From Halieaceae bacterium (GTDB taxonomy: Bacteria > Pseudomonadota > Gammaproteobacteria > Pseudomonadales > Halieaceae): a stretch of DNA of 64,000 bases. Both the position numbers and the translations under genes were made by a program. Positions 43,385-60,846 of the stretch are shown here, piece after piece. The notes under the pieces are model-generated. The model had not been told where the DNA came from. It ran no database searches and saw nothing but the letters and a program-made list of their open reading frames with translations. The stretch lies in assembly GCA_902613175.1 (NCBI GenBank), contig CACMGJ010000002.1, positions 1-64,000 of the forward strand. Direction: 5' to 3'. How positions within the stretch are numbered: the first letter of the stretch is position 1; every line of letters begins with the position of its first letter.

Positions 43385-46300
43385 ATGACTTACTCGTTTA
43401 CAGAGAAGAAGCGCCTTCGCAAAGATTTTGGCTCAATGCCGAAGGTGATGGATATCCCCTATCTGCTGGCCATCCAGCTGGATTCCTACCGGAAGTTCAC
43501 TCAGTCTGACACCCCGGTAGATGAGCGCGGCGACCACGGTCTGCACGCAGCATTCCGGTCCGTTTTTCCTATTGTAAGTTACAGTGGAAGCGCGGCTTTG
43601 GAGTACGTGGATTACTCTCTGGGCACCCCCGTATTTGACGTTGATGAATGTGTGCTGCGCGGCACGACTTTTGCCTGCGCACTCCGCGTCAAGGTCCGAC
43701 TCATCATTTACGATAAAGAGGCGAGCTCAAAGTCCATCAAGGACATCAAAGAGCAGGACGTTTACATGGGCGAGATTCCGCTCATGACCGACAACGGTAC
43801 CTTCGTCATTAATGGTACCGAGCGAGTTATCGTCTCGCAGCTCCACCGCTCGCCCGGTGTGTTCTTCGATCACGATCGAGGTAAAACTCACTCAAGCCGC
43901 AAGCTACTTTACAGCGCGCGTATCATTCCTTACCGTGGCTCATGGCTGGACTTCGAGTTCGATCCCAAGGATCAGGTATTTGCACGAATTGACCGTCGTC
44001 GGAAATTGCCTGCGACCGTCTTGCTGCGCGCTCTGGGTTACGAGTCAGAGGACATTCTCGAGATGTTCTATGAGACCACTACCTTCCAGCTGAACGACGA
44101 GCACTTAGCGACCATGACGCTGGTGCTCAAGCGCCTTCAGGGTGACATGGCTGCCTTTGATATTATGGGGGGTGACACGGTGCTCGTAGAGCGCGGCCGT
44201 CGCATTACGGCGCGCCATATCCGTCAGTTAGAAGATGCAGGTGTTGAGTTTCTGGCGGTGCCTGATGAGTACCTCGTTGGTCGTCGCGTTGCTAAGGCGG
44301 TTGTTGATACTGCCAGTGGTGAAGTCCTGCTCGAGTGCAATGGCGAGCTGACCGAAGAAGTGCTGAATGGTCTGCGTGAGAAAGGCATCGAGACTATCGA
44401 AACGATTTACACCAATGAAATCGATTGCGGTCCGTTTATCTCCGATACGTTGGCTGGTGACAGCACGCGTACTGAGCTGGAGGCGTTGGTTGAAATCTAC
44501 CGCATGATGCGCCCTGGCGAGCCGCCCACGAAGGAGTCTGCTGAGAACCTTTTCCAGAATCTGTTCTTTTCGGCAGATCGTTACGACTTGTCTGGCGTTG
44601 GACGAATGAAGTTCAACCGTCGTCTCGGTCGCAATGAGGTCACTGGCAGTGGCACACTCGATAAAGAAGACATCGTAGCTGTGCTGACGGCGCTGGTCGA
44701 CATCCGAAACGGTAAGGGTGTCGTTGATGACATCGACCACTTGGGTAATCGGCGTATTCGCTCAGTGGGCGAGATGGCGGAAAACCAGTTCCGCGTCGGT
44801 CTTGTCCGAGTTGAGCGCGCTGTGAAAGAGCGCCTGTCCATGGCAGAGAGCGAGGGTTTAATGCCGCAAGATCTCATTAATGCCAAGCCTGTATCGGCTG
44901 CGGTAAAAGAGTTCTTCGGATCCAGTCAGCTCTCTCAGTTTATGGACCAAAACAACCCGCTTTCAGAGGTGACGCACAAGCGTCGCGTATCAGCTTTGGG
45001 CCCAGGTGGTCTGACACGAGAGCGCGCGGGCTTCGAGGTGCGGGACGTACACCCGACTCACTACGGTCGTGTATGTCCGATTGAAACGCCCGAAGGTCCA
45101 AACATTGGTTTGATCAACTCGTTGGCGGCGTATGCGCGAACCAATGAGTATGGATTCCTCGAGTCTCCTTATCGCAAGGTGATCGATGGCATCGTATCAG
45201 ATGAGATTGAGTATCTGTCAGCGATTAACGAAGCAAACCACGTTATCGCACAGGCATCAGCCACGCTCGATGACGGCAATCGGTTTGTGGATGAGTTGAT
45301 TAACGTTCGCCACATGAACGAATTCACTGTGAAGCCTGCTTCCGAAGTGGACTTCATGGATGTATCGCCAAAGCAGGTTGTATCGATTGCGGCGGCATTG
45401 ATTCCGTTCCTCGAGCACGACGATGCCAACCGCGCCCTCATGGGTTCAAACATGCAACGTCAGGCAGTGCCAACGCTCAAGGCGCAGGCGCCACTCGTTG
45501 GTACCGGTATGGAGCGTTACGTAGCGCGTGACTCTGGTGTCTGTGAGGTTGCATCGCGCGGTGGTGTGGTCGACTCGGTAGATGCCTCGCGCATCGTTGT
45601 TCGCGTGAACCCCGCAGAAGTGGGTCAGGACGAGTCACCGGTCGATATTTACAACCTGACGAAGTACAAGCGTTCTAACCAGAACACATGCGTGAATCAG
45701 CGTCCGATCGTAAGCCCCGGCGACACGGTTGCCCGCGGCGATATCCTTGCTGATGGACCGTCGGTTGATCTCGGCGAGCTGGCACTTGGACAGAACATGC
45801 GTATCGCATTCATGCCATGGAACGGCTACAACTTCGAGGACTCAATCCTCGTTTCCGAGCGTGTTGTCGAAGAGGATCGTCTGACGACTATCCACATTCA
45901 GGAGCTGACCTGTATTGCTCGCGATACCAAGTTGGGTGCTGAAGAAATTTCTGCGGATATCCCGAATGTGGGCGAGGGCGCACTAAGCAAACTCGATGAG
46001 TCAGGTATCGTCTACATCGGTGCTGAGGTGGATGCTGGCGACATTCTGGTTGGTAAGGTGACACCAAAGGGTGAGACACAGCTGACACCAGAGGAGAAGC
46101 TGTTGCGTGCGATCTTCGGCGAGAAGGCGTCTGACGTGAAAGATACGTCGTTGCGTGTGCCTTCGAGCTACAAAGGCACGGTTATCGATGTCCAGGTCTT
46201 TACCCGTGATGGTCTTGAGAAAGACGCACGAGCGAAGCAGATTGAAGCGTCTCAGCTCGCTGACTACCGTAAGGATCTCAAAGAAGAACTCCGCATTTAT

Positions 46301-47476
46301 GAGGAAGCAACGTTTGCGCGTCTCGCGGGCTTACTGAGTGGTCAGACAACCGTCTCTGGTGGTGGTCTTTCAAAGGGTACCAAGATCGATGCGGATGTAC
46401 TGGCAGGCCTTTATCGTGAGCAGTGGTTCAAGCTCAAGTTCTCTGATTCAGAACTCAACAATCAGTTGGCATCTGCGCAGCGTTTGCTTGAAGAGCAGAA
46501 TCAGTTGCTCGAAGAGCGCTTCGAGGCGAAGAAAGAGAAACTGCAAAGCGGTGATGACCTAGCGCCTGGTGTGCTTAAGATCGTTAAGGTCTACCTCGCC
46601 GTTAAGCGACGTATCCAGCCGGGTGACAAAATGGCGGGACGTCACGGTAACAAGGGTGTGATCTCGGTCATCATGCCCGTGGAAGACATGCCCTACGACG
46701 AGAACGGTGAGCCAATCGATATCGTCCTCAACCCATTGGGTGTGCCGTCGCGAATGAACGTGGGGCAGATTCTCGAAACCCACCTCGGTATGGCAGCACG
46801 TGGTCTCGGTGTGAAGATCAACGAGATGCTCGATCAGCAGGTTAAAGCGGCCAAGCTGAGTGAGTTCCTGAAAGAGATCTACGCGCACACCAGTGACAGC
46901 CGTCGAGATGCGGACATTGATAGTCTGTCGGATGACGAATTGCTGGCGATGGCTCAAAACCTTCGTGCTGGCGTGCCAATGGCCACGCCTGTATTCGACG
47001 GTGCGAGCGAGGAGAGCATCAAGGCGCTGTTGCGTATGGCTGACTTGCCAGACAGTGGCCAGTTGGTACTTCACGACGGTCGAACGGGAGATGCTTTCGA
47101 TCGCCCCGTGACCGTTGGCTACATGTACATGTTGAAACTCAACCACTTGGTTGATGACAAGATGCACGCACGATCAACCGGCTCGTATAGCCTGGTTACT
47201 CAGCAGCCGCTGGGTGGTAAGGCACAGTTCGGTGGTCAGCGCTTCGGTGAGATGGAAGTTTGGGCCCTGGAAGCTTACGGTGCCGCGCACACGTTGCAGG
47301 AGATGTTGACTGTAAAGTCGGATGACGTTGCAGGTCGTACGAAGATGTACAAGAACATCGTCGATGGTGATCACAGCATGGATCCGGGCATGCCCGAATC
47401 CTTCAATGTATTGATCAAAGAAATCCGCTCGCTCGGTATCGATATCGATCTCGAGTCCGAGTCATCAGGCTTCTGA
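43385..47476 (+). CDS. rpoB: RNA polymerase beta subunit
   Basis: A protein of 1363 residues, close to the family length in gammaproteobacteria. It has the N-terminal [18 protein letters not shown], the rifampicin region [23 protein letters not shown] (in part, near residue 515), the catalytic-region [12 protein letters not shown] near 1079 and a C-terminal [25 protein letters not shown], in part. The rifampicin-pocket residues visible look wild type ([14 protein letters not shown]). A GAGGAG site precedes the ATG. Confidence 0.98.
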   Translation: MTYSFTEKKRLRKDFGSMPKVMDIPYLLAIQLDSYRKFTQSDTPVDERGDHGLHAAFRSVFPIVSYSGSAALEYVDYSLGTPVFDVDECVLRGTTFACALRVKVRLIIYDKEASSKSIKDIKEQDVYMGEIPLMTDNGTFVINGTERVIVSQLHRSPGVFFDHDRGKTHSSRKLLYSARIIPYRGSWLDFEFDPKDQVFARIDRRRKLPATVLLRALGYESEDILEMFYETTTFQLNDEHLATMTLVLKRLQGDMAAFDIMGGDTVLVERGRRITARHIRQLEDAGVEFLAVPDEYLVGRRVAKAVVDTASGEVLLECNGELTEEVLNGLREKGIETIETIYTNEIDCGPFISDTLAGDSTRTELEALVEIYRMMRPGEPPTKESAENLFQNLFFSADRYDLSGVGRMKFNRRLGRNEVTGSGTLDKEDIVAVLTALVDIRNGKGVVDDIDHLGNRRIRSVGEMAENQFRVGLVRVERAVKERLSMAESEGLMPQDLINAKPVSAAVKEFFGSSQLSQFMDQNNPLSEVTHKRRVSALGPGGLTRERAGFEVRDVHPTHYGRVCPIETPEGPNIGLINSLAAYARTNEYGFLESPYRKVIDGIVSDEIEYLSAINEANHVIAQASATLDDGNRFVDELINVRHMNEFTVKPASEVDFMDVSPKQVVSIAAALIPFLEHDDANRALMGSNMQRQAVPTLKAQAPLVGTGMERYVARDSGVCEVASRGGVVDSVDASRIVVRVNPAEVGQDESPVDIYNLTKYKRSNQNTCVNQRPIVSPGDTVARGDILADGPSVDLGELALGQNMRIAFMPWNGYNFEDSILVSERVVEEDRLTTIHIQELTCIARDTKLGAEEISADIPNVGEGALSKLDESGIVYIGAEVDAGDILVGKVTPKGETQLTPEEKLLRAIFGEKASDVKDTSLRVPSSYKGTVIDVQVFTRDGLEKDARAKQIEASQLADYRKDLKEELRIYEEATFARLAGLLSGQTTVSGGGLSKGTKIDADVLAGLYREQWFKLKFSDSELNNQLASAQRLLEEQNQLLEERFEAKKEKLQSGDDLAPGVLKIVKVYLAVKRRIQPGDKMAGRHGNKGVISVIMPVEDMPYDENGEPIDIVLNPLGVPSRMNVGQILETHLGMAARGLGVKINEMLDQQVKAAKLSEFLKEIYAHTSDSRRDADIDSLSDDELLAMAQNLRAGVPMATPVFDGASEESIKALLRMADLPDSGQLVLHDGRTGDAFDRPVTVGYMYMLKLNHLVDDKMHARSTGSYSLVTQQPLGGKAQFGGQRFGEMEVWALEAYGAAHTLQEMLTVKSDDVAGRTKMYKNIVDGDHSMDPGMPESFNVLIKEIRSLGIDIDLESESSGF

Positions 47477-47489
47477 GGGGAGAGACTAC

Positions 47490-51779
<4,290 letters not shown>

Positions 51780-51786
51780 TCAAACC

Positions 51787-51837
51787 GCGCGAACTTGACG
51801 GGGCATCGCCCCGTCATTAGACTTCGCGCTCTTTTTT
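51787..51837 (+). terminator. Bipartite terminator after rpoC
   Basis: An inner perfect hairpin GACGGGGC-ATC-GCCCCGTC (51797-51815) sits inside an outer GCGCGAA/TTCGCGC pair (51787 and 51823) directly followed by TCTTTTTT. A further GTGCCCC/GGGGCGC hairpin follows at about 51841. This ends rpoBC and separates it from the str operon. Confidence 0.8.
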
Positions 51838-51884
51838 ATGGTGCCCCGCTTGGGGCGCCCTTAACGACTTGGAGTTAAGGCCGA

Positions 51885-52256
51885 ATGGCAACAATCAACC
51901 AGCTGGTGCGCAAGCCGCGCAAGCGCAAAGTAGTGAAAAGTGGCGTACCTGCATTGCAGGCGTGCCCACAGCGTCGAGGCGTATGTACTCGCGTCTATAC
52001 AACGACACCAAAGAAGCCTAATTCAGCGCTTCGTAAGGTCTGCCGTGTTCGTTTGACGAGCGGATTTGAAGTGTCTTCATACATTGGTGGTGAAGGCCAC
52101 AACCTGCAGGAGCACAGTGTTGTGCTGATCCGTGGCGGTCGTGTAAAGGACCTGCCCGGTGTGCGCTATCACACAGTTCGCGGAAGCCTCGATACGTCGG
52201 GCGTTGCAAATCGCCGCCAGGGTCGATCGAAATACGGCGCCAAGCGACCAAAGTGA
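51885..52256 (+). CDS. rpsL: 30S ribosomal protein S12
   Basis: A protein of 123 residues, near identical in length to E. coli S12. It contains [21 protein letters not shown] (in part) and [17 protein letters not shown], the two segments where streptomycin-resistance changes occur; both read as wild type. S12 sits at the decoding centre. A TTGGAG site precedes the ATG. First gene of the str operon. Confidence 0.98.
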   Translation: MATINQLVRKPRKRKVVKSGVPALQACPQRRGVCTRVYTTTPKKPNSALRKVCRVRLTSGFEVSSYIGGEGHNLQEHSVVLIRGGRVKDLPGVRYHTVRGSLDTSGVANRRQGRSKYGAKRPK

Positions 52257-52364
52257 GAGGCTTACCTACACTTAGCACTGGCTGATTTTGAGCCAACCGG
52301 TCACCGAGTGTGACAGTAAGGGCAGCCCGAGTGTGGTTGCGCAACCTGAAGAAGAGAGAAAGAT
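52257..52364 (+). other. rpsL-rpsG intergenic region
   Basis: A 108-base gap. In E. coli the equivalent gap is the S7 autoregulation target. Here a TGGCT/AGCCA pair (about 52281-52295) is visible, but the S7 site was not identified. Confidence 0.3.
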
Positions 52365-52835
52365 ATGCCAAGAAGACGCGTTGTTGCAAAACGTGAAGTG
52401 TTACCAGATCCCAAGTACGGGAACACGACCCTCGCAAAATTCATGAACCACGTGATGATCAGCGGAAAAAAATCCGTTGCCGAATCGATCGTCTATGGTG
52501 CGCTTGACCTAGTTCACGAGCGTAGTAATCGCGATCCCATCGAAGTTTTTGACGAAGCACTTGAGAACATTGCACCGATGGTGGAAGTAAAGTCTCGCCG
52601 CGTTGGTGGTGCTACTTACCAGGTGCCTGTTGAAGTACGACCTGCCCGCCGTGTTGCTCTGTCAATGCGCTGGTTGGTGGATTACGCACGTAACCGCGGA
52701 GAGAAGTCTATGCGGATGCGACTTGCTGGCGAGATCATGGACGCGTCGCAAGGCAAAGGAAATGCGGTTAAGAAGCGTGAAGACGTGCACCGTATGGCTG
52801 AAGCTAACAAGGCGTTCTCGCACTTCCGATTCTAA
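52365..52835 (+). CDS. rpsG: 30S ribosomal protein S7
   Basis: A protein of 156 residues that starts the assembly of the 30S head. It contains [36 protein letters not shown] (the beta-hairpin) and ends [25 protein letters not shown], in part. GAAGAGAG precedes the ATG. fusA follows after 30 bases. Confidence 0.97.
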   Translation: MPRRRVVAKREVLPDPKYGNTTLAKFMNHVMISGKKSVAESIVYGALDLVHERSNRDPIEVFDEALENIAPMVEVKSRRVGGATYQVPVEVRPARRVALSMRWLVDYARNRGEKSMRMRLAGEIMDASQGKGNAVKKREDVHRMAEANKAFSHFRF

Positions 52836-52865
52836 TCTCGCTATCCACAGCGACGAGGTATTAAC

Positions 52866-54971
<2,106 letters not shown>

Positions 54972-55018
54972 GCTGAAACTATCGTCATAGCCTCGCCTTA
55001 CCCCAGTTGTAAAAAGAG

Positions 55019-55041
55019 CCCGCAATTAGCGGGTTTTTTTT
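55019..55041 (+). terminator. Terminator after fusA
   Basis: CCCGC-AATTA-GCGGG followed by eight T residues: a clear intrinsic terminator about 50 bases after fusA that ends the str operon here. Confidence 0.88.
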
Positions 55042-55115
55042 GGCAAAGTTCTCGTGGTTTGGTAAAAGATAGGTAGCAACGATATGTAATAAAGATTAAA
55101 AAAAGAGGATCGACG

Positions 55116-55577
55116 ATGGTCAATTTCATATTGAATGGTGAGGTAGTCGGTGCCAAGAGCGACGCTGACACGCCATTGCTTTGGGTGTTACGCGAGGAGT
55201 TGAAGTTGCGCGGCACAAAGTTTGGGTGTGGTATTGCGCAGTGCGGCGCGTGCACGGTTCATATCGATGGTAATCCTATGCGCTCATGCATCACCCCAGT
55301 AAGTGCGGTTGAGGGGCGTTCTGTAACCACCATTGAAGGCCTTGTGACACCGGTGGGGGAGGCATTGAAATCTGCATGGACAGAAGCACAGGTACCGCAA
55401 TGCGGTTACTGTCAGTCAGGCCAAATTATGCAGGCCGCGGGCTTGCTAGAGACCAATCCAAGTCCCAGCGACGATGAGATCGTGAATGCGATGAACGGCA
55501 ACTTGTGCCGTTGCATGGCTTACCCCCGAATCAAGAAGGCCATCAAAACAGCTGCAAACGGGGGGGCAATGTCATGA
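55116..55577 (+). CDS. 2Fe-2S subunit of molybdenum hydroxylase (IorA-like)
   Basis: A protein of 153 residues. The N-terminal plant-type ferredoxin domain has GTKFGCGIAQCGACTV (near residue 35), and the C-terminal four-helix 2Fe-2S domain has CGYCQSGQIM (near 97) and CRCMAYPRI (near 132), giving all eight expected cysteines. This is the small subunit of the isoquinoline 1-oxidoreductase / aldehyde dehydrogenase type of the xanthine oxidase family. An AAAAGAGG site precedes the ATG. It overlaps the large-subunit gene by four bases. Confidence 0.93.
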   Translation: MVNFILNGEVVGAKSDADTPLLWVLREELKLRGTKFGCGIAQCGACTVHIDGNPMRSCITPVSAVEGRSVTTIEGLVTPVGEALKSAWTEAQVPQCGYCQSGQIMQAAGLLETNPSPSDDEIVNAMNGNLCRCMAYPRIKKAIKTAANGGAMS

Positions 55578-57838
55578 AGAATCAGCGACAAGGTCTTTCC
55601 AGAAGATCATTCATAGCGGGTGTTGCTGGCTCGTCCCTTATGATGAGTATGGGCTCCCTGGTGTCTGGGTGCAGTTCGGACCAGGCTTCTAAGGCGCTAG
55701 CCAGTGGTGACTTGCCGAAGGTGTTTTCGCCTAATATTTGGTTTGAGATCAATGGCGCTGGCGACGTTCTGATCAATATTGTCCGTGCGGAGATGGGTCA
55801 GCACGTCGGTACGTCATTGGCTCAAATCGTGGCTGATGAGTTGGGAGCTGATTGGTCCAAGGTTTCATTTAAGCATGTCGATACAGACCCTAAATGGGGT
55901 GTAATGGTGACCGGCGGATCGTGGTCAGTGCATACGTCTTTTACCTTGCTGTCCCAAGCGGGCGCTGCGGGACGAACCATCATTATTGACGCGGCTTCAA
56001 AGCTGATGAGTGTCCCAGCTGAATCTTGTAGCGCTGAACGCGGTGTGGTCACGTCGGGTGATCAGTCACTGACCTTCGCTGAAATTATCATTAACGGTGA
56101 TTTCTCGCGCGTTATTTCGGAGGAAGAGTTGGCGGCGATGCCCGTCAAGGCACCGGCTGAGCGAACCCTAATTGGTCGTGATTTGAGAAATCTTGACGTT
56201 GCCGCAAAGTCGGAGGGCTCTGCTGTCTATGGCTTGGACGCGGAATTGCCAGGAATGGTCTATGCCATGCCGTTACTGCCACCGACGCGCTACGGCAGTA
56301 AGGTAAATGGTATCGATGAATCAGCGGCCAAAACGATTCTTGGTTATATTGGCGCCATAGAAATCAATGACCCTAGTCAAACCGTCCAGGGGCATGTCGT
56401 GGTAGCAGCCGAGACCATGGCTGCGGTGTTGAAGGCAGTGAGGGCGGTTAGCGTCGATTGGACGCCCGGGCCCACGGCATCGATGACCGAGGCGGCGATT
56501 CTTGCTGAAGGTGTGCGGCTCGCAGCGGATCCTGAGGCGGGTGCGCTGTTCGTGAATGAGGGTGATGTCGGTTCTGCCAAGGCAAACGCGGCATCGACAA
56601 TGTCAGCAACTTACACAACCGGCACGGCACTTCATTTCACGATGGAGCCTCAGAATGCGGTGGTCGAGTTTGACGCTGATGGAAAATGCCATATTCACGC
56701 GGGTAACCAGTGGCAATCGTTAATTCTTCCTTACCTCGCGCAAGCGTTGGAAATGCCGGAGACGGATATCATTATTCATCAGTACTACCTCGGGGGTGGT
56801 TACGGTAGACGGCTATTTGGTGATCAGATGATCCCAACAGCGTTGGCAGCTCGTTCGCTCGGGCGGCCCGTTAAGCTGATCTTCGACCGCGCTACTGACA
56901 GCCGATTTGACTGTGTTCGTTCGCCGTCGGTCTGCACATTCGAGGCATCGTTTGATGGCGATGGCATGTTGAGCGGTGTTGATCATGCTGTCGTGGCGGG
57001 TTGGCCGACCAAGAGTATGGCGCCGTTTTTTATTGGCCCGGGCATTGATGGAAAGGGGGAGCTGGATGCGTTTTCGATCAATGGCTCCGATCATTGGTAC
57101 AGCCTGCCTGCCCATCGCGTGAGGGCGATTAACAACGGGCTCGCACAACAGACATTCTTGCCGGGTTGGCTGCGTGCCGTAGGGCCCGGATGGATTAGCT
57201 GGGGTGTTGAGAGTTTTCTTGACGAAATTGCTCACCAGCAAGGTCAGGACCCGGTGGCACTGCGATTAGGCTTGCTCGATGGCGTGGGCAAGCATGCAGG
57301 TGGAGAGGGCAGTACCGTGGGTGGAGCCAAGCGCCTTGCGGCTGTATTAAAGGATGTCAGCCAACGCGCTGGCTGGGGTCGTGATCTCCCAGTAAATGAG
57401 GGGCTTGGCGTTGCTGTCGGGCATGGTCAGGAGCGGGGCATGCCAACGTGGATAGCCTGCGTGGCTCACGTGGTCGTCGAACCGTCCTCCGGTGATGTGA
57501 CGTTGAAGAAGTTATGGCAAACCATTGATGTGGGTACCGTGGTGAACCCTGATGGTGCTATGGCTCAAGCAGAGGGGGCCGCACTATGGGGTGTCAGCCT
57601 GGCACTTCATGAGGGAGCCCAGTTTGCCAATGGTGAAGTGGCAGAGCAGAACCTTGATCGTTATAAGCCTTTGCGTATGAGTGATGTTCCAGAACTCGAT
57701 ATCGTATTTGTTGATAGCGATGAGTTTCCAAGTGGTATGGGTGAACCACCGCTGATCCCGGTGGCGCCTGCCATTGGTAATGCAGTCTTTGCAGCAACCG
57801 GTAAGCGAGTGAGAGATTTACCCATAAAACTCATTTAA
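55574..57838 (+). CDS. Molybdopterin subunit of molybdenum hydroxylase (IorB-like)
   Basis: A protein of 754 residues. The N-terminus has a twin-arginine export motif SRRSFIAG (residues 9-16), a hydrophobic stretch and a Cys in LVSGCSS near 34, so it is probably exported folded and perhaps lipidated, taking the 2Fe-2S subunit with it. The body matches the xanthine-oxidase-type cofactor-binding subunit, with YYLGGGYGRR near 405, a GGxxR-type loop and the late MGEPPLIPVAPAIGNAVFAATG holding the likely catalytic Glu. It oxidises an aldehyde or N-heterocycle; the substrate is unknown. No FAD subunit or cytochrome gene is adjacent. ATG at 55574 is chosen over an upstream open frame inside the small-subunit gene. 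Confidence 0.9.
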   Translation: MKNQRQGLSRRSFIAGVAGSSLMMSMGSLVSGCSSDQASKALASGDLPKVFSPNIWFEINGAGDVLINIVRAEMGQHVGTSLAQIVADELGADWSKVSFKHVDTDPKWGVMVTGGSWSVHTSFTLLSQAGAAGRTIIIDAASKLMSVPAESCSAERGVVTSGDQSLTFAEIIINGDFSRVISEEELAAMPVKAPAERTLIGRDLRNLDVAAKSEGSAVYGLDAELPGMVYAMPLLPPTRYGSKVNGIDESAAKTILGYIGAIEINDPSQTVQGHVVVAAETMAAVLKAVRAVSVDWTPGPTASMTEAAILAEGVRLAADPEAGALFVNEGDVGSAKANAASTMSATYTTGTALHFTMEPQNAVVEFDADGKCHIHAGNQWQSLILPYLAQALEMPETDIIIHQYYLGGGYGRRLFGDQMIPTALAARSLGRPVKLIFDRATDSRFDCVRSPSVCTFEASFDGDGMLSGVDHAVVAGWPTKSMAPFFIGPGIDGKGELDAFSINGSDHWYSLPAHRVRAINNGLAQQTFLPGWLRAVGPGWISWGVESFLDEIAHQQGQDPVALRLGLLDGVGKHAGGEGSTVGGAKRLAAVLKDVSQRAGWGRDLPVNEGLGVAVGHGQERGMPTWIACVAHVVVEPSSGDVTLKKLWQTIDVGTVVNPDGAMAQAEGAALWGVSLALHEGAQFANGEVAEQNLDRYKPLRMSDVPELDIVFVDSDEFPSGMGEPPLIPVAPAIGNAVFAATGKRVRDLPIKLI

Positions 57839-57856
57839 ATGTGAGTGCAGAATAAG

Positions 57857-57880
57857 CGGGCCAATAGGCCCGTTTTTTTT
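57857..57880 (+). terminator. Terminator after the iorAB-like genes
   Basis: CGGGCC-AATA-GGCCCG followed by eight T residues, 18 bases after the stop. Together with the terminator after fusA it isolates the two-gene unit. Confidence 0.88.
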
Positions 57881-57929
57881 TGTGTTAACAAAAGGTCGCG
57901 AAACGGTAATAACTGACAAGATATTGTAG

Positions 57930-57958
57930 TTGACACCACCCACCCTCACACCTAGAAT
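57930..57958 (+). promoter_or_regulatory. Strong sigma-70-type promoter of the S10 operon
   Basis: TTGACA at 57930, a 17-base spacer, TAGAAT at 57953: near consensus. Transcription would start about 50 bases before rpsJ, giving a leader much shorter than the 170-base L4-regulated leader of E. coli. Confidence 0.8.
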
Positions 57959-58014
57959 TCGCTCTCTTTTTTTCGGGATCCCCACGCGGGTACCGGCTTT
58001 TTAGGAGATTGCTT

Positions 58015-58326
58015 GTGCAGAATCAACGTATTCGAATCCGCCTTAAGGCGTTCGATCACAAACTCATCGACGCTTCTACTCAGGAGATCGTTGAGACGGC
58101 ACGCCGCACTGGCGCGCAGGTCCGTGGACCCATCCCACTTCCAACGAAGAAGGAAAAGTTCACCATCCTTGTTTCACCTCACGTGAACAAAGATGCGCGG
58201 GACCAGTACGAGATTCGCACACACAAGCGACTCATGGACATTATCGAGCCAACGGAAAAGACTGTTGACGCGTTGATGAAGCTAGACCTTGCTGCGGGCG
58301 TAGAAGTCCAGATCAGCTTGGGATAG
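58015..58326 (+). CDS. rpsJ: 30S ribosomal protein S10 (NusE)
   Basis: A protein of 103 residues, normal length, beginning [19 protein letters not shown] and containing the tRNA-contact loop [16 protein letters not shown] and RTHKRLMDI. It also works with NusB in antitermination. GTG at 58015 is chosen, with AGGAGA upstream; a TTG at 58009 lies too close to that site. Confidence 0.97.
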   Translation: MQNQRIRIRLKAFDHKLIDASTQEIVETARRTGAQVRGPIPLPTKKEKFTILVSPHVNKDARDQYEIRTHKRLMDIIEPTEKTVDALMKLDLAAGVEVQISLG

Positions 58327-58429
58327 AGACAATTTAAAAGTAAGCCTGCCCAGTTCGCTGGGTGTGTAACGAGTAAAGAATTTACTCGGCCATAGAGGGT
58401 TAAGCCCCGTACACGGAGAGGTTAGTACC

Positions 58430-59071
58430 ATGACTGTGGGAATAGTCGGCCGTAAATCAGGTATGACACGAGTTTTTACCGAGGACGGCATATCAGTACC
58501 AGTGACCGTAGTGGAAGTAGTTCCAAACCGCGTCACTCAAATCAAAGAGCAGGATACCGATGGGTATCGCGCAATTCAGGTCACAGCGGGAAACCGCAAG
58601 GCCTCTAAAGTCAGCAAACCAGAAGCGGGTCACTTTGCCGCCGCAGGTGTTGAAGCCGGATCAGGACTCTGGGAGTTCCGTCTGGACGGCTCTGATGAGG
58701 CGTTCGAAGTGGGCGCTGAGCTGACTGTTGCACGATTTGAGCAAGGCCAGAAGGTCGATGTTGCGGGTCAGTCGAAAGGTAAGGGTTTCCAGGGCGCTGT
58801 TAAGCGCTGGAACTTCCGCACTCAAGACGCCACGCATGGTAACTCGCTGTCACACCGAGCACCCGGTTCGTTGGGTCAGTGTCAGACACCAGGTCGCGTC
58901 TTCAAGGGCAAGAAGATGGCGGGACATATGGGTGCTGAGCGTGTTACCACACAGGGCCTCGAAGTGGTTCGTGTTGATGTTGAGCGAAATTTGCTGCTCA
59001 TCAAGGGTGCGGTCCCCGGTGCTCCCGGGGGCGACTTGATTGTTCGACCAACAACCAAGTCGCGAAATTAA
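58430..59071 (+). CDS. rplC: 50S ribosomal protein L3
   Basis: A protein of 213 residues. It starts [18 protein letters not shown] and has the long loop reaching the peptidyl-transferase centre, [20 protein letters not shown], in part, with [26 protein letters not shown], in part. GGAGAGG precedes the ATG. An early assembly protein; 103 bases separate it from rpsJ. Confidence 0.97.
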   Translation: MTVGIVGRKSGMTRVFTEDGISVPVTVVEVVPNRVTQIKEQDTDGYRAIQVTAGNRKASKVSKPEAGHFAAAGVEAGSGLWEFRLDGSDEAFEVGAELTVARFEQGQKVDVAGQSKGKGFQGAVKRWNFRTQDATHGNSLSHRAPGSLGQCQTPGRVFKGKKMAGHMGAERVTTQGLEVVRVDVERNLLLIKGAVPGAPGGDLIVRPTTKSRN

Positions 59072-59082
59072 GGAGGCTTACT

Positions 59083-59700
59083 GTGGAACTAAGTGTAGTT
59101 AAGCCCGGTAAGAAGAAGCCAGGCAAGGTTGAAGTCTCAGAAGCGACATTCGCTCGGGATTACAACGAGGCGTTGATTCACCAAGTTGTGACTGCCTACC
59201 TCGCAGGTGCACGTCAAGGCACGCGGGCGCAAAAGAACCGCTCAGCGGTTGCCGGTGGTGGTAAGAAGCCTTGGCGTCAGAAGGGCACGGGTCGTGCTCG
59301 TGCGGGAACTATCCGCTCACCAATCTGGCGTAGTGGTGGTGTGACCTTTGCGGCAACGCCGCAGGATCACAGCCAGAAGGTGAACAAGAAAATGTATCGC
59401 TCTGCGATGCGGTCAATTCTGTCGGAGTTGGCGCGAAGTGAGCGATTGGTCGTCGTGGAGAACATGAGTCTCGAGCAGCCCAAGACAAAGCTACTGGTCC
59501 AGGAGCTCAAGGGCTACGGACTCGAGAACGTGCTGATTGTGGCGTCTGAGGTAGACCAGAACTTGTACCTCGCATCGCGCAATCTGCACAAGGTTGACGT
59601 TCGGGATGTTGAGGGTGTTGACCCTGTCAGCCTGATCGCCCACGAGAAGGTGGTTATAACTGTCGATGCAGTGAAGAAGTTTGAGGAGGCGTTGGCATGA
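59083..59700 (+). CDS. rplD: 50S ribosomal protein L4
   Basis: A protein of 205 residues. The exit-tunnel loop has [30 protein letters not shown], in part, near residue 45. In E. coli L4 also represses its own operon; the short leader here makes that uncertain. GTG start with AGGAGG upstream. It overlaps rplW by four bases. Confidence 0.97.
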   Translation: MELSVVKPGKKKPGKVEVSEATFARDYNEALIHQVVTAYLAGARQGTRAQKNRSAVAGGGKKPWRQKGTGRARAGTIRSPIWRSGGVTFAATPQDHSQKVNKKMYRSAMRSILSELARSERLVVVENMSLEQPKTKLLVQELKGYGLENVLIVASEVDQNLYLASRNLHKVDVRDVEGVDPVSLIAHEKVVITVDAVKKFEEALA

Positions 59701-59993
59701 ATCAGGAGCGTGTATTCCAGATCTTGATGGGGCCTCACGTGTCAGAGAAGGCAGCCATTGTTGCAGACGCGAACAACCAGTACGTGTTCAGGGTGGCGCT
59801 TGATGCTACTAAGGACGAGATCAAGCACTCGGTAGAGCAGCTGTTCAAAGTGACTGTAGACGACGTCAAGACTCTGCGCGTTAAAGGTAAAACGAAGCGC
59901 AACCGTTTTGGTTGGACCACGAAGCCCACTTGGAAGAAGGCTTACGTGCGTTTGGCGCAGGGTCAAGAGATTGACTTTGCGACGATCAATTAA
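59697..59993 (+). CDS. rplW: 50S ribosomal protein L23
   Basis: Ninety-eight residues, normal length: [17 protein letters not shown] at the start and the loop [16 protein letters not shown] near 62. It lies at the exit of the peptide tunnel and docks SRP and trigger factor. ATGA overlap with rplD. Confidence 0.97.
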   Translation: MNQERVFQILMGPHVSEKAAIVADANNQYVFRVALDATKDEIKHSVEQLFKVTVDDVKTLRVKGKTKRNRFGWTTKPTWKKAYVRLAQGQEIDFATIN

Positions 59994-60005
59994 GGGGTAT
60001 AGGTC

Positions 60006-60833
60006 ATGGCAGTCGTAAAAAGTAAACCGACATCAGCAGGCCGCCGTCATCACGTTCGCGTGGTGAACAAGGAGCTGCACAAAGGCGGGCCCTACGCGCC
60101 TCTGGTCGAGAAGAACTCGAAGACAGGTGGACGTAATAACCTCGGTCGCATCACAACGCGGCACATTGGCGGTGGTCACAAACACCACTACCGTGTCATC
60201 GATTTCAGGCGCACCAAGGACGGGATTCCCGCCAAGGTTGAACGCATTGAATACGATCCAAATCGTACAGCGCACATTGCGTTACTACTTTTCGCTGACG
60301 GCGAGCGCCGTTACATCATCGCTCCTAAGGGCGTTTTAGCGGGCGACGTACTGGTCTCGGGTGCGGCGGCCCCCATCAAGGCTGGTAACTGCCTGCCCAT
60401 TCGTAATATTCCGGTCGGTGCTGTGATTCACGCCATTGAGCTCAAGCCTGGTAAGGGTGCCCAGTTGGCGCGTTCTGCAGGCGCGGCAGTTCAGCTGGTG
60501 GCTCGTGAAGGTCAGTACGCAACGATTCGCCTGCGTTCCGGCGAGATGCGCAAGGTGCCAGTTGATTGCCGAGCGACACTTGGTGAGGTCTCGAATAACG
60601 AGCACAGCCTTCGCAAGCTGGGTAAGGCCGGTGCATCGCGATGGCGCGGTATTCGCCCAACGGTCCGTGGTGTGGCAATGAACCCGGTAGATCACCCTCA
60701 TGGTGGTGGTGAAGGACGTACCTCAGGTGGCCGTCACCCAGTCACTCCTTGGGGTGTTCCAACCAAGGGTTACAAGACTCGCAAGAACAAGCGGACGGAC
60801 AACCTTATTGTTCGTCGTCGTAACAAGAAGTAA
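60006..60833 (+). CDS. rplB: 50S ribosomal protein L2
   Basis: A protein of 275 residues: [26 protein letters not shown], in part, near 45, and the C-terminal [19 protein letters not shown] containing the conserved His near 231. It is required for subunit joining and peptidyl-transferase activity. Twelve bases after rplW. Confidence 0.98.
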   Translation: MAVVKSKPTSAGRRHHVRVVNKELHKGGPYAPLVEKNSKTGGRNNLGRITTRHIGGGHKHHYRVIDFRRTKDGIPAKVERIEYDPNRTAHIALLLFADGERRYIIAPKGVLAGDVLVSGAAAPIKAGNCLPIRNIPVGAVIHAIELKPGKGAQLARSAGAAVQLVAREGQYATIRLRSGEMRKVPVDCRATLGEVSNNEHSLRKLGKAGASRWRGIRPTVRGVAMNPVDHPHGGGEGRTSGGRHPVTPWGVPTKGYKTRKNKRTDNLIVRRRNKK

Positions 60834-60846
60834 GGGGAGATAACAG

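Noticed and set aside
46559..47167. Minus-strand open frame of 202 codons inside rpoB
   Set aside because: Shadow of a highly biased gene; no motif or start signal.
54972..58014. A tufA gene between fusA and rpsJ
   Set aside because: The interval holds only the molybdenum hydroxylase pair; no EF-Tu motif is present.
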